Origin: Bacteroidales bacterium
Lineage (GTDB): Bacteria > Bacteroidota > Bacteroidia > Bacteroidales > Paludibacteraceae
Direction: 5' to 3'
Length of the DNA stretch: 64,000 bases
Assembly (NCBI GenBank): GCA_015061185.1
Contig: SUWZ01000005.1
Coordinates: 22,743-86,742, forward strand
Shown here: piece by piece, positions 49,401-57,458 of the stretch
How positions within the stretch are numbered: position 1 is the first letter of the stretch
Layout: each line of letters starts with the position of its first letter
Notes under the pieces: model-generated
Seen by the model: the letters and a program-made list of their open reading frames with translations, nothing else
Databases searched by the model: none
What the model was told of the DNA's origin: nothing
Translations under genes and position numbers: made by a program

Positions 49401-50568
49401 TTGATTCAGAATAGTAACGCAAGGTGTCAAACAAAACTCCTACCGGAGGTTGAATAATATTAAAACCATTTTCTTTATAATCTTCTCCTTCACACAAAGT
49501 TGCTTCAATATCGAAATAGGATTGCAAAACAGTCAATTGAAGTCGGGACGTTCCTGTTTCAGCACAAGTGGCTGGATCAAAACAAGTGATATAATAATTC
49601 GTTGTACCAACATTGTATTGAGGTGGCAAATCAAAATTATGTTCTTTATACGGTTGCCCCTGACAGATTGTATCAACAAAGAATGACTCTCCATTTTCGT
49701 CACTATTACTGATATAGGCACTTTGAGTAAAGGTACATCCTGTCACAGAAGTTATTTCGCAATAGATATTGGTTGTATTTTCTCCCGCTTTCCTATATGA
49801 AGTTTGCGTTGTATCACCATTATCCCAAAGATAGTTAGCAAATCCTTCGGGAGCAGAAATAGAAAAGCCTTCCGCAGAACAATTTTCTATAGCAATTTTG
49901 TTGGGTGCACATGTGGCTGTAAAATAGGCATAACCGAAGTGACCATAAAGGAAACAATCGTAAGTAATAAATTGCACCTGAACCTCTTCTCCTGCATATG
50001 GAGACAAATCTAATCCAAATTTACTCCAATCTCTCCATCTTACCATGGTGTAGCGACCGGAATAATCTTGAAATCCTTCGATTCCGGCGGCTGCAGAAAC
50101 ATCATACTCTGAACATTCACTCACCAATCGTCCTTCCTTGTCGGTTACACGAACAACAAATCGAGGTTGAAATTCAAAATCATGACCAGGGTCCTCCAAA
50201 ACAACAGCAAAATTCACAAATAACAATGTATTTTCAGGATCTACCGTAAAATGATAAACCAACGCTTCCGATTCACCTCCAATATCATCATTTCCAATTC
50301 TAACCGACTTCACCTCTCCATTCGGAATAAAAGACAATTGTCCACCGGTATTTTGATCTACACCCTGTTCAACAATCAAGTTATGTCGTTCAGATGCAAA
50401 ACTATCTTTTTCAAAAGGGTTATCAGTCTCTCCAACGTACGTTTCAACATAAGAAGCACTGATATCCATAAAATCAGGACAACCATTATACGCCGATTGC
50501 GCTGAAACACTATATGTTACACCCCAAAAGGGTAACAATAAAAATAGTTTATATATGATACTTTTCAT
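46465..50568 (-). CDS. Giant surface protein with type IX sorting domain (CHU_C)
   Basis: A 1367-residue secreted protein. The signal peptide (about 1-23) is followed by a jelly-roll-like region (25-220) and then many 60-90-residue units that share a CDSIVVLNLTVL-type ending and an ICxGxxYxxxGF-type start, as in adhesins with repeated domains. The middle (about 580-985) holds two lipoprotein/DUF1566-like segments (WYLPSIGELRWLF, FYLPTVGQMNRIF). The end, from IFIPNSFTPLDANGMNDHF to YVYTLIFKSGKEKHG, is the gliding-motility type B sorting domain (CHU_C). It is therefore probably exported by the type IX system and attached to or released from the surface. The substrate or partner is unknown. Confidence 0.88.
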   Translation of the reverse strand: MKSIIYKLFLLLPFWGVTYSVSAQSAYNGCPDFMDISASYVETYVGETDNPFEKDSFASERHNLIVEQGVDQNTGGQLSFIPNGEVKSVRIGNDDIGGESEALVYHFTVDPENTLLFVNFAVVLEDPGHDFEFQPRFVVRVTDKEGRLVSECSEYDVSAAAGIEGFQDYSGRYTMVRWRDWSKFGLDLSPYAGEEVQVQFITYDCFLYGHFGYAYFTATCAPNKIAIENCSAEGFSISAPEGFANYLWDNGDTTQTSYRKAGENTTNIYCEITSVTGCTFTQSAYISNSDENGESFFVDTICQGQPYKEHNFDLPPQYNVGTTNYYITCFDPATCAETGTSRLQLTVLQSYFDIEATLCEGEDYKENGFNIIQPPVGVLFDTLRYYSESMGCDSMVCLKLTISQSLNLPNTIIGNKTPCTNEMETYFIEGDDNLTKFVWEFSDNVKLLSGNNSPQIKVYFTDDKPAEIILKGVNGCGTGAVPFEVRPRISYTNHIKDTICVNQVYDKYGFLLGEMKNTGKFSFTNREKTTFGCDSIVVLSLVVLNNPTLSLEVIPDKSLYCSSERVLLNAKGDGDYIIHGCDSLKVTLGDIYCSDGTIVKSKDYVSSGKQGVGVVYHVDYETGIAYVMDKSDKYRDNSLVWSEELVDIENLKNHSKAREILEDIDGFSNTMIIRNSGDKNAYPLAWDIDVEEGWYLPSIGELRWLFAALNEVNPSLKLIGGQTMRMGENEGDFIYYSSTEYSDSYVLCIDETVNIIGYFKGNKVASVRQTRTVKLNNIEQPKYKIGDVITCEDGRKGVVYYLAPDGMSGEIVLLYDMTGSAYWSRNFTDIPELENRGRGNIYGMCLDAITSLDGKKSTEIIQDFAKQTSTLHPAAGNMKYFGFYLPTVGQMNRIFAHSSIIDQVAIANGGDELSFKDYWTSDEFNEEYGWYFSMIYGYPDIDKKDQNMLIRPIRYFVVCEPEIEYLESNLTYKWSSGEVSPYLNVMPETTTNFSVTVTTNEGCSTTSSKTLVVQQAEKVVYDRTICSGEVYQDDYFNESESGYYEKIIENDECNQIIGLNLKVIDSEGITKIVDNSCQGGTYTKHGFSFTPTVVGVIYDTLYLKNQAGCDSIIALELNVLPMSRDTIFAKVCQNEAFDQNDFSIPPFQPAGLNYFERIVSNDNQCPYILTLALSVDSLYQISIVDSACQASPYKKNGFDVIPESVGYNNFYLNLKSTAGCDSTVALNLRVLERFETIYNDTIILGEKYQSKDFDLPEQLEMGTHQFKNIYTSQTGCDSIIVLNLTVLNDEGIFIPNSFTPLDANGMNDHFMEGYELYIYDRYGLLMCHTTDGWDGKYRGEYADPGVYVYTLIFKSGKEKHGVVEILK

Positions 50569-50618
50569 TCAAATCTACATTAAATTTTTAACATCCCAAT
50601 AACCCCTTAAAAGAATAA

Positions 50619-50807
50619 TTACCCTTTATTCCTATTAGCCCTTTTTCGGCGGTATTCAGCTTTCATTTTAGCCGAACCGGAACCATGAGCTCCCTTTATA
50701 TAGGTTGTTTTCTTAGCCTTTGTCTTTCTTTTATCAGTTGCAGAGTCACTATTGGACTTCGACTTTCTAAAAACTGTTCCGTGCTCAATTATATGTTCGA
50801 TATCCAT
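50619..50807 (-). CDS. Small basic protein, unknown
   Basis: A 62-residue lysine/arginine-rich protein. It starts acidic and His-containing (MDIEHIIEHGTVFRKSK) and ends in a basic tail rich in Lys, Arg and Gly (KMKAEYRRKRANRNKG). It begins 17 bases after the stop of the CCA-adding enzyme gene, which suggests co-transcription, and has a normal ATG. The basic tail suggests binding to nucleic acid, perhaps ribosomal or tRNA-related, but there is no family match I can name. Confidence 0.65.
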   Translation of the reverse strand: MDIEHIIEHGTVFRKSKSNSDSATDKRKTKAKKTTYIKGAHGSGSAKMKAEYRRKRANRNKG

Positions 50808-50823
50808 GATTAATTAGTTTTAA

Positions 50824-52233
50824 TTACACATTTTTGGGATACAACCCCAACTCAGCTGCTTTTTTAAGCATATACTGATAAGCAGCATCATGCTCGTTAG
50901 CAATTTCACCATCCAAGACAGCATCTTTTATAGCATTTTTTATCACACCAATTTCACGACAAGGAGTTAAATCAAATACCTTCATTATCTCCTCACCGGA
51001 AACAGGAGGTTGAAAATTACGAATTTTATCTTTTTGCTCAATTTCAGTTAGTTTATTTCGAACAATACGATAATTATCCTGATAACGGCGCACTTTCTCC
51101 AAATTCTTAGAAGTGATATCAGCATCGCATAACAACATCAAATCTTCAATATCATCCCCTGCATCAAACAATAATCTGCGAACAGCAGAATCGGTCACCT
51201 CCTCTTCTACCAACGCAATCGGTCGCATGTGCAAAGCCACCATTTTTTGCACATACTTCATCTTTTCATTTTGAGGCAACTTCATTTGACTAAAGATCTT
51301 AGGAATCATTTTAGCCCCCACAAAATCATGATTATGGAAAGTCCAACCAACACGATTATCCCACCGCTTGGAAACCGGCTTACCAATATCATGGAACAAG
51401 GCAGCCCAACGCAACCATAAATTATCACTTTTACTTGCAACAGAATCTAGCACCTGCATTGTATGCAAAAAATTATCCTTATGAGCTCGGCCTCCCTTCT
51501 CTTCTATGCCACAAAGCTTATATAAATCCGGCATAATAAGTTCCAACAAACCGGATCTCTTCAGCAGTTCAAACCCGATAGACGGAACCTTTGACGCCAT
51601 AATCTTATTAAGTTCGTCAACTATTCGCTCTTTGGATATTATGGAGATACGCTCCTTAACACGAGAAATAGCTTCAAACGTATTTTCTTCAATATAAAAT
51701 TGCAACTGAGCAGAAAATCGTATGCAACGCATCATTCTCAAAGGGTCGTCATTAAAAGTCACATCCGGATTTAATGGTGTTTTTATGATTTTATTTTTGA
51801 TATCAGAAATTCCGTCAAAAGGATCTATCAACTCTCCAAAACGCTCTTTATTAAGACATAAAGCCAATGCATTGATGGTAAAATCTCTCCTATTCTGGTC
51901 ATCCTCCAATGTTCCGTCTTCAACGATAGGTTTGCGAGAATCTGCACGATACGACTCCTTTCTGGCTCCGACAAATTCTACTTCAAGATTTTTCCACTTA
52001 ATTTGAGCAGTACCAAAATTTTTAAAAACAGAAAGTTTACTCCCCTTTATTCTCTTGGACAATTTTTCTGCTAACTCAATTCCACTTCCAATAACAACAA
52101 CATCAATATCTTCAGACTTTCTCTGTAAAAACAAATCACGAACAAATCCTCCAATTACGTAACATTCAACGTTCAATTCGTCCGCAACTTCAGAAATCAT
52201 TGCAAAAATTTTATGGTCCAAATATTTCTTCAC
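50824..52233 (-). CDS. cca: CCA tRNA nucleotidyltransferase with HD domain
   Basis: A 469-residue class II nucleotidyltransferase that adds or repairs the 3' CCA of tRNA. The catalytic head has YVIGGFVRDL and EDIDVVV (the DxD metal site), followed by ARKESYR and the neck motif NRRDFTINALAL. The HD domain has LRWAALFHDIGKP and VALHMRP. The encoded tRNA lacks CCA (see tRNA-Arg), so the enzyme is needed. A poly(A) polymerase is the alternative, but the family layout with HD fits the CCA enzyme of Bacteroidota. Confidence 0.94.
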   Translation of the reverse strand: MKKYLDHKIFAMISEVADELNVECYVIGGFVRDLFLQRKSEDIDVVVIGSGIELAEKLSKRIKGSKLSVFKNFGTAQIKWKNLEVEFVGARKESYRADSRKPIVEDGTLEDDQNRRDFTINALALCLNKERFGELIDPFDGISDIKNKIIKTPLNPDVTFNDDPLRMMRCIRFSAQLQFYIEENTFEAISRVKERISIISKERIVDELNKIMASKVPSIGFELLKRSGLLELIMPDLYKLCGIEEKGGRAHKDNFLHTMQVLDSVASKSDNLWLRWAALFHDIGKPVSKRWDNRVGWTFHNHDFVGAKMIPKIFSQMKLPQNEKMKYVQKMVALHMRPIALVEEEVTDSAVRRLLFDAGDDIEDLMLLCDADITSKNLEKVRRYQDNYRIVRNKLTEIEQKDKIRNFQPPVSGEEIMKVFDLTPCREIGVIKNAIKDAVLDGEIANEHDAAYQYMLKKAAELGLYPKNV

Positions 52234-52313
52234 GTCTTCAATCTATTTTTTGAACTTCTCAAATGATACATTCTTCAATTATTTGCGTCTATGGAAGTTT
52301 GTCAATCAACAAA

Positions 52314-52383
52314 AGAAACCGTTAAAATTTATTTTAAGTTTCACTCTCACAAATATGCTCAAAATAAAATTTAAACAACTTCT
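52314..52383 (+). repeat. Palindromic repeat remnant, copy E
   Basis: A 70-base derivative of the ~190-bp repeat. The right end AATAAAATTTAAACAACTTC is intact; the left end is degenerate. Between them only GTTTCACTCTC and a short right-arm piece remain, so the middle of the palindrome has been deleted. Confidence 0.75.
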
Positions 52384-52665
52384 AAAAAATTTCAAACCTC
52401 TTCAAACGCAAGTGCAAAGGTAATCATTTCTTACGAAATCAGAAAATAAGCCCTATAACCATTTAAAAAATTTCACTTCTTCAATCTCTATAATACCAAT
52501 ATTACTATTATAATACAAAAAGAACAATGGTTTATATGGCTACTCCTATTAAAGAAGTTTTTTACCCTAAATCTATTTCGGATAATAAAGAGATTATCTT
52601 AGATTCCCACATTTCATATCTACTCTTTTTTTGTCTATATTGTTTTTTTGTTTACTTATAATTCC

Positions 52666-52673
52666 TACCTTTG
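52666..52673 (+). promoter_or_regulatory. Bacteroidota -7 box (TACCTTTG) for the rlmD operon
   Basis: TACCTTTG is a perfect TAnnTTTG and lies 25 bases before the ATG. A TTTG at 52647-52650 is closer than usual (15 bases). Confidence 0.55.
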
Positions 52674-52698
52674 TAAGCACTAAAAAATAGAAAATTCA

Positions 52699-54108
52699 AT
52701 GGGAAGAAGAAAAAAAGATTTACCCTTATTAGAAAAGGTCGAAATAACAGATGTTGCCAATGAAGGTAAAGCAATTGCCAAAGTAAATGAGATGGTTGTT
52801 TTTACTCAATACGTAGTTCCGGGAGATATTGTTGACATACAAGTTACACGCAAAAAAAATAGCTATATGGAGGGTCGTGTAACCCAAATTCATAGTTACT
52901 CTTCCAAACGCTCGGAACCCTTTTGTTCTCACTATGGCGTGTGCGGAGGTTGCAAATGGCAGATACTTCCATACGAAGAACAAATTCGCCATAAACAGCG
53001 ACAAGTTTTTAACAACCTCACACGTATCGGGAAAGTTGAACTGCCCGAAATATCCCCTATCTTAGGCTCAGAAGACACTATTTTTTATCGTAATAAATTG
53101 GAATTTACTTTCTCAAATAAAAAATGGTTGACCTACGAACAAGTATCATCCGGTGCTACTTTTGAGAATATGAATGCACTCGGTTTTCACATACCGGGAA
53201 TGTTTGATAAGGTATTGGATATTGAAAAGTGTTATCTTCAAAACGAACTTTGTAATGAGGTGCGAGATGCCATTAAAGCATACGCATACGAAAAAGGATT
53301 GCCATTCTTTGATTTAAGAAATCACGAAGGATTTCTACGCACTATGGTATTCAGAACCTCCTCTATTGGAGAGGTAATGCTGATTTTAGTATTCTACCAC
53401 GAGAATAGAGAGATGCGAGAGGATTTGTTAAACCATTTAAGAAATAAATTTCCTCAAATCACCTCTTTGCTCTATGTTATCAACGGGAAATGCAACGATA
53501 CCATAACAGACCAAGAGGTACATCTTTTTTGGGGGAAAGACCACATATTTGAAGAGATGGAGGGACTACGATTTAAAATCGGACCCAAATCATTCTATCA
53601 AACCAATAGCAAACAAGCTTACGAACTATACAAAATAGCGAGAGATTATGCTCAATTGACCGGCAACGAATTGGTCTATGATTTATATACCGGGACAGGA
53701 ACAATTGCATGTTTTGTAGCCGGAAAAGCTAAAAAGGTAATTGGCATCGAATATGTTCCGGAGGCAATCGAAGACGCAAAAATAAACGCAAAAAACAATC
53801 AAATAGAGAATACATTGTTCTATGCGGGAGACATGAAAAACATTCTTACCAAAGAGTTTGTTCTAGAACATGGAAGACCGGATGTTATTATCACCGATCC
53901 CCCAAGAGATGGAATGCATCCGGATGTGATTGAAACAATCTTATCTGCAGAACCCAAAAGAATAGTCTATGTAAGTTGTAATCCTGCAACACAAGCAAGA
54001 GATTTAAATTTATTGGACGTTAAGTATAAAGTTACTGCAGTTCAACCGGTTGATATGTTTCCACATACCCATCACGTAGAAAATGTTGTCGCATTAGAAT
54101 TAAAGTAA
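52699..54108 (+). CDS. rlmD: 23S rRNA (uracil-5-)-methyltransferase, RlmD/RumA type
   Basis: A 469-residue m5U methyltransferase. An N-terminal TRAM domain (about 5-66) is followed by an iron-sulfur cluster site CSHYGVCGGC (Cys76, Cys82 and Cys85 or nearby, with a later Cys). The SAM site is VYDLYTGTGTIACFVAG, the catalytic region is ITDPPRDGMHPDV, and the nucleophile Cys is in VYVSCNPATQARDL. RlmD methylates U1939 of 23S rRNA in E. coli; a related enzyme may act on another uridine. It is the first gene of a four-gene operon; the next gene starts two bases after its stop. Confidence 0.92.
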   Translation: MGRRKKDLPLLEKVEITDVANEGKAIAKVNEMVVFTQYVVPGDIVDIQVTRKKNSYMEGRVTQIHSYSSKRSEPFCSHYGVCGGCKWQILPYEEQIRHKQRQVFNNLTRIGKVELPEISPILGSEDTIFYRNKLEFTFSNKKWLTYEQVSSGATFENMNALGFHIPGMFDKVLDIEKCYLQNELCNEVRDAIKAYAYEKGLPFFDLRNHEGFLRTMVFRTSSIGEVMLILVFYHENREMREDLLNHLRNKFPQITSLLYVINGKCNDTITDQEVHLFWGKDHIFEEMEGLRFKIGPKSFYQTNSKQAYELYKIARDYAQLTGNELVYDLYTGTGTIACFVAGKAKKVIGIEYVPEAIEDAKINAKNNQIENTLFYAGDMKNILTKEFVLEHGRPDVIITDPPRDGMHPDVIETILSAEPKRIVYVSCNPATQARDLNLLDVKYKVTAVQPVDMFPHTHHVENVVALELK

Positions 54109-54109
54109 A

Positions 54110-55294
54110 ATGCATATATACACCTCTTTTCTCATATTTATTGTACTGCTGATATTTCTTCCGGATTTATATCTGCACAAGAGGTTCATGCATCATCGGG
54201 TTCATAAATCAACCTCGATTTTACACTGGATAATCTCTTCCTATTTTTTAATTACATCGCTGATTATACTATTTAATATTAATAGTGTAACTACTCCGGA
54301 AACCAACTTTAAGATGATGATGTTTATCACTATCTTGGGGGCGGTTTACATTCCAAAACTACTATTTTGTACTTTTGATTTAATCTTTTATCTCACCAAA
54401 AAGAGATGGCGAAAAATTCAATATGCCGGATATATTGTAGCCATATTAGCATTTTTGTTAATCATGAAAGCGATTCATTATAACCGTTTTAATTTTGAAA
54501 AAAGAGAAGTAGAAATCACGTTACCTAATTTGCCACAAAATTTTGACAATTACAAAATTGTACAAATAAGTGATTTTCATTTAGGAAGTTTCACCCTTTC
54601 TCAAAAAAGATTAGAACCTCTATTTGATTCGATTAACGCACAAAATGCAGATATCATAGTATTTACAGGAGACATGGTTAACAGCTTTGCCTCTGAATGC
54701 AATGGATGGTCTTCATTGTTCAAGAAATTACGTAGTAAAGATACTATGTTAGCCGTTTTAGGAAACCACGATTATAGTACCTACTACCAATGGTCCAATG
54801 AAGATTTAAAATCTTTGAATGAAATGGCAGTAAGAAGTAAAATCAGAGATTTTGGATTTGATTTATTACTCAACAAAAACAAAATCATCCAAAGAGGAGA
54901 TGAAAAGATAACATTTATTGGAATCGAGAATTGGGGAAAATACTTTACTCACACAGCCCAATTAGATAAAGCAATGGAAGGAATTGATTCTACTTCGACA
55001 AAAATACTTTTATCACACGATCCTACCTATTGGGGTGATAGTATTTGTGGTTTAACCAACATTGAGTTAACCCTCTCAGGACACACTCATGCATCGCAAT
55101 TTGGAATAGAAACTCCTTGGTTTAAATGGTCGCCCGCAAGCTGGGCATTTGATTATTGGGATGATTTATACGAAAAAAATAATCAATATATATTTGTATC
55201 AAGGGGCATTGGATGCGTAGGCGTTCCGGGACGAATTGGAATGGACCCACAATACACCGTAATAACACTTAAATGTAGCAAGAGAGAGTCATGA
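54110..55294 (+). CDS. Membrane metallophosphoesterase
   Basis: A 394-residue calcineurin-like metallophosphoesterase with about four N-terminal transmembrane segments (residues 5-130). The catalytic domain has the family motifs in order: ISDFHLGS, FTGDMVNS, LGNHDYS, LSHDPTYW and SGHTHASQFG, so the two-metal site is complete. It resembles YaeI/LpxH-like or nucleotide phosphoesterases that act at the membrane face; the substrate is unknown. The start overlaps nothing, while its stop overlaps the next start by four bases (ATGA), so translation is coupled. Confidence 0.9.
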   Translation: MHIYTSFLIFIVLLIFLPDLYLHKRFMHHRVHKSTSILHWIISSYFLITSLIILFNINSVTTPETNFKMMMFITILGAVYIPKLLFCTFDLIFYLTKKRWRKIQYAGYIVAILAFLLIMKAIHYNRFNFEKREVEITLPNLPQNFDNYKIVQISDFHLGSFTLSQKRLEPLFDSINAQNADIIVFTGDMVNSFASECNGWSSLFKKLRSKDTMLAVLGNHDYSTYYQWSNEDLKSLNEMAVRSKIRDFGFDLLLNKNKIIQRGDEKITFIGIENWGKYFTHTAQLDKAMEGIDSTSTKILLSHDPTYWGDSICGLTNIELTLSGHTHASQFGIETPWFKWSPASWAFDYWDDLYEKNNQYIFVSRGIGCVGVPGRIGMDPQYTVITLKCSKRES

Positions 55295-56073
55295 AAGCAA
55301 TTGAAATTATAAGAGAAATTGAAAGTTTTGCCCCTCTATCGACACAAGAGTCGTACGACAATTGTGGCATTCAAGTAGGAGATTCGCATACAGAGGTAAC
55401 CGGACTGATGATTACGCTTGATGTAACAGAAGATGTGGTGGATGAAGCCATTGCGTTGGGATGTAATTTTATTTTAAGTCATCACCCTCTAATTTTCAGA
55501 GGAATAAAAAAGATTACTGGAGATGATTATATACAAAAATGCCTAATCAAAGCAATTAAGAATAATATTTTAATCTATTCTGCACACACCAATGTAGATA
55601 AAGCATATAAAGGAGTTAGTGCTATTTTAGCGAAAAAAATAGGACTGATAAATGGAAAGATATTAAAAGCAGAAGGAGACGGAAGTTATGGATTAGGCTA
55701 CATCGGAGAATTACCCATAGAAGAAAGAGCAATTGATTTTTTAAGCAGAATCAAACAAGAATTAGGCGTAGGCTGCATCCGCCATACACGCTTTGCAACG
55801 GAGAGAAAAATAAAAAAAGTTGCACTATGTGGTGGCTCCGGTTCCGAATTTATTCCGGATGCAATAGCCAACCAAGTGGATATTTATTTGACAGGAGATA
55901 TAAAATATCATCAATTTTTTGAGGTTAAAAACGACTTAATTTTGGCAGATATTGGACATTTTGAGTCAGAACAATACATAAAAGATGTATTTTTTGATAT
56001 AGTTTCAAAAATAAATCCTAAATTTGCAATTCATTTTACAGATTATAAAACAAATCCGATAAAATACATATAA
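55291..56073 (+). CDS. Nif3-like dinuclear metal center protein
   Basis: A 260-residue protein of the Nif3/YbgI (DUF34) family, which forms hexamers with a two-metal site. The motifs LSHHPLIF, YSAHTNVD and the C-terminal LADIGHFESEQ carry the metal-binding His and Glu residues. Many Bacteroidota members are about 365 residues with a PII-like insert; this one is short and lacks the insert, as in E. coli YbgI. Its role is uncertain (GTP cyclohydrolase-like or metal-related). It sits between a metallophosphoesterase and the zinc-ribbon gene, a pairing with the latter that is common in Bacteroidota. Confidence 0.92.
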   Translation: MKAIEIIREIESFAPLSTQESYDNCGIQVGDSHTEVTGLMITLDVTEDVVDEAIALGCNFILSHHPLIFRGIKKITGDDYIQKCLIKAIKNNILIYSAHTNVDKAYKGVSAILAKKIGLINGKILKAEGDGSYGLGYIGELPIEERAIDFLSRIKQELGVGCIRHTRFATERKIKKVALCGGSGSEFIPDAIANQVDIYLTGDIKYHQFFEVKNDLILADIGHFESEQYIKDVFFDIVSKINPKFAIHFTDYKTNPIKYI

Positions 56074-56076
56074 GGT

Positions 56077-56829
56077 ATGTCAGTAAAAGGAACAAAAGAG
56101 ATTTCAGTGGAAGAAAAGTTAAGAGCACTTTTCGATTTGCAATTAGTTGATTCAGAAATCGACAAGATTAAAACATTGCGTGGAGAACTTCCATTGGAAG
56201 TGCAAGATTTAGAAGATGAGATTGCAGGATTAAACACACGTATTGCACACATGCAAGAGGATATCCGCAATTTCGAGACCTTAATCACCGGCAAAAAGAG
56301 TGATATCGAAGTTTCAAAAGGTTTGATTGAACGTTATCAGGGTCAACAAGAGAATGTTCGTAATAACCGCGAATACGAAAATCTTTCAAAAGAGATTGAA
56401 TTTCAAACATTGGAGATTGAGTTATGCGAGAAAAAGATTCGCGAGTTTAACGCAGCAACTAAGCAAAGAAGAGAAGACTTAGAACGTGCTCAAGAATTGA
56501 TTAATGATCGTTCTGAAGACTTAGCACAAAAGAAGTCTGAGTTGGACGAGATAATCTCCGAAACAAAGCAAGAAGAGGAAAAGTTGCGTGAAAAAGCAAA
56601 GCAAATCGAAGGAAAGATTGAAGAGAGATTATTGAATGCATTCAAGAGAATCCGTAAAAACGCACGTAATGGACTTGCTGTTGTAGCTGTAGAACGTGAT
56701 GCTTGCGGAGGATGTTTCAATAAGATTCCACCACAAAGACAATTGGATATTCGTTTAAGAAAAAAAATTATCGTATGTGAATATTGTGGAAGAATCTTGA
56801 TAGACCAAGAAATGGCTAGCGAGAAGTAA
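56077..56829 (+). CDS. Coiled-coil protein with C4 zinc ribbon (DUF164-like)
   Basis: A 250-residue cytoplasmic protein. Residues ~15-190 form a long antiparallel coiled coil rich in Glu, Lys and Leu. The C-terminal ribbon has CGGC (about 213-216) and CEYC (about 235-238) with IPPQRQLDIRLRKKIIV between, a standard zinc ribbon. The CdsZ/DUF164 family is thought to affect translation or RNA-related processes, which is not proven here. It is the last gene of the rlmD operon, three bases after the Nif3-like gene. No clear terminator follows, but a motif copy lies at 56848. Confidence 0.87.
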   Translation: MSVKGTKEISVEEKLRALFDLQLVDSEIDKIKTLRGELPLEVQDLEDEIAGLNTRIAHMQEDIRNFETLITGKKSDIEVSKGLIERYQGQQENVRNNREYENLSKEIEFQTLEIELCEKKIREFNAATKQRREDLERAQELINDRSEDLAQKKSELDEIISETKQEEEKLREKAKQIEGKIEERLLNAFKRIRKNARNGLAVVAVERDACGGCFNKIPPQRQLDIRLRKKIIVCEYCGRILIDQEMASEK

Positions 56830-56847
56830 TCCATCAGACTCTCGATT

Positions 56848-56865
56848 ATAGGTAGGTTCTATAAA
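56848..56865 (+). repeat. Dispersed TTCTATAAA motif
   Basis: ATAGGTAGGTTCTATAAA, a good match to the consensus, 19 bases after the zinc-ribbon gene. Confidence 0.55.
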
Positions 56866-57016
56866 TAGTAAGTAAAATGTGTTATTAAATTTATTTTTGA
56901 TACGAATGAATTCATTTTGCTTCAAATAACATATTGAATAGATTTATAGAATTTAGATAAAATAAAGGGGTATTTTGAATAAAAATGCCTCTTTATTTAT
57001 TATTAAGAGTTGAAAA

Positions 57017-57048
57017 TTTGCAAGAAAAAAGTAGTTTATATACCTTTG
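57017..57048 (+). promoter_or_regulatory. Promoter of the 2-oxoacid:ferredoxin oxidoreductase operon
   Basis: TTTG (57017-57020), a 20-base gap, and TACCTTTG (57041-57048). Both elements and the spacing fit the Bacteroidota sigma-ABfr consensus, which makes this the best promoter in the window. The ATG is 37 bases downstream. Confidence 0.75.
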
Positions 57049-57084
57049 CAAACGAAAAGAAAAATCAATTAAATTAAAATTGAA

Positions 57085-57312
57085 ATGGCAAAATTTAAAG
57101 GTGCGATTGTAGTTAACCAAGAGAGGTGTAAAGGCTGCAGATTATGTGTAGTTGCATGTCCGGCAAACGTATTGGCAATGTCAAAACAAGTAAATGCAAA
57201 AGGATACAATTTTGCAATTATGGAAAACGAGGATGCCTGCATTGGATGTGCTAGTTGTGGAATTGTATGTCCTGATGGTTGCATTACCGTGTACAAGACA
57301 AAAATTGACTAA
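57085..57312 (+). CDS. 4Fe-4S ferredoxin subunit of 2-oxoacid oxidoreductase
   Basis: A 75-residue ferredoxin-like protein with two CxxCxxCxxxCP motifs: CKGCRLCVVACP and CIGCASCGIVCP, so it binds two [4Fe-4S] clusters. It is the delta subunit of a four-subunit 2-oxoacid:ferredoxin oxidoreductase and passes electrons from the TPP site to ferredoxin. It is first in the operon and followed by a 146-base gap without a clear promoter before vorB. Confidence 0.92.
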   Translation: MAKFKGAIVVNQERCKGCRLCVVACPANVLAMSKQVNAKGYNFAIMENEDACIGCASCGIVCPDGCITVYKTKID

Positions 57313-57458
57313 AATTCATTAGAGGTTGTTTTTGAAAAAATATAGACTATCGCTCCTATTACATGATTAGAAAAACTCTTGGGAGTTGTTTTAGAAAAGT
57401 TTTTTCAAACTCAAGAACAACAAAACAAATAACAACAATATAGTTTCTATATATAATA

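Larger units (their letters stand above)
52234..52698. other. Intergenic region with repeat remnant and promoter
   Basis: It holds a deleted copy of the ~190-bp repeat (52314-52383), then A+T-rich sequence and the promoter box of the RlmD-type gene (52666-52673). No gene is seen. Confidence 0.6.

Noticed and set aside
50570..50577. Minus-strand TAnnTTTG-like box (CAAATCTA on plus) before the giant cargo gene
   Set aside because: It ends one base before the ATG, so transcription would start inside the gene. It is likely a chance match.
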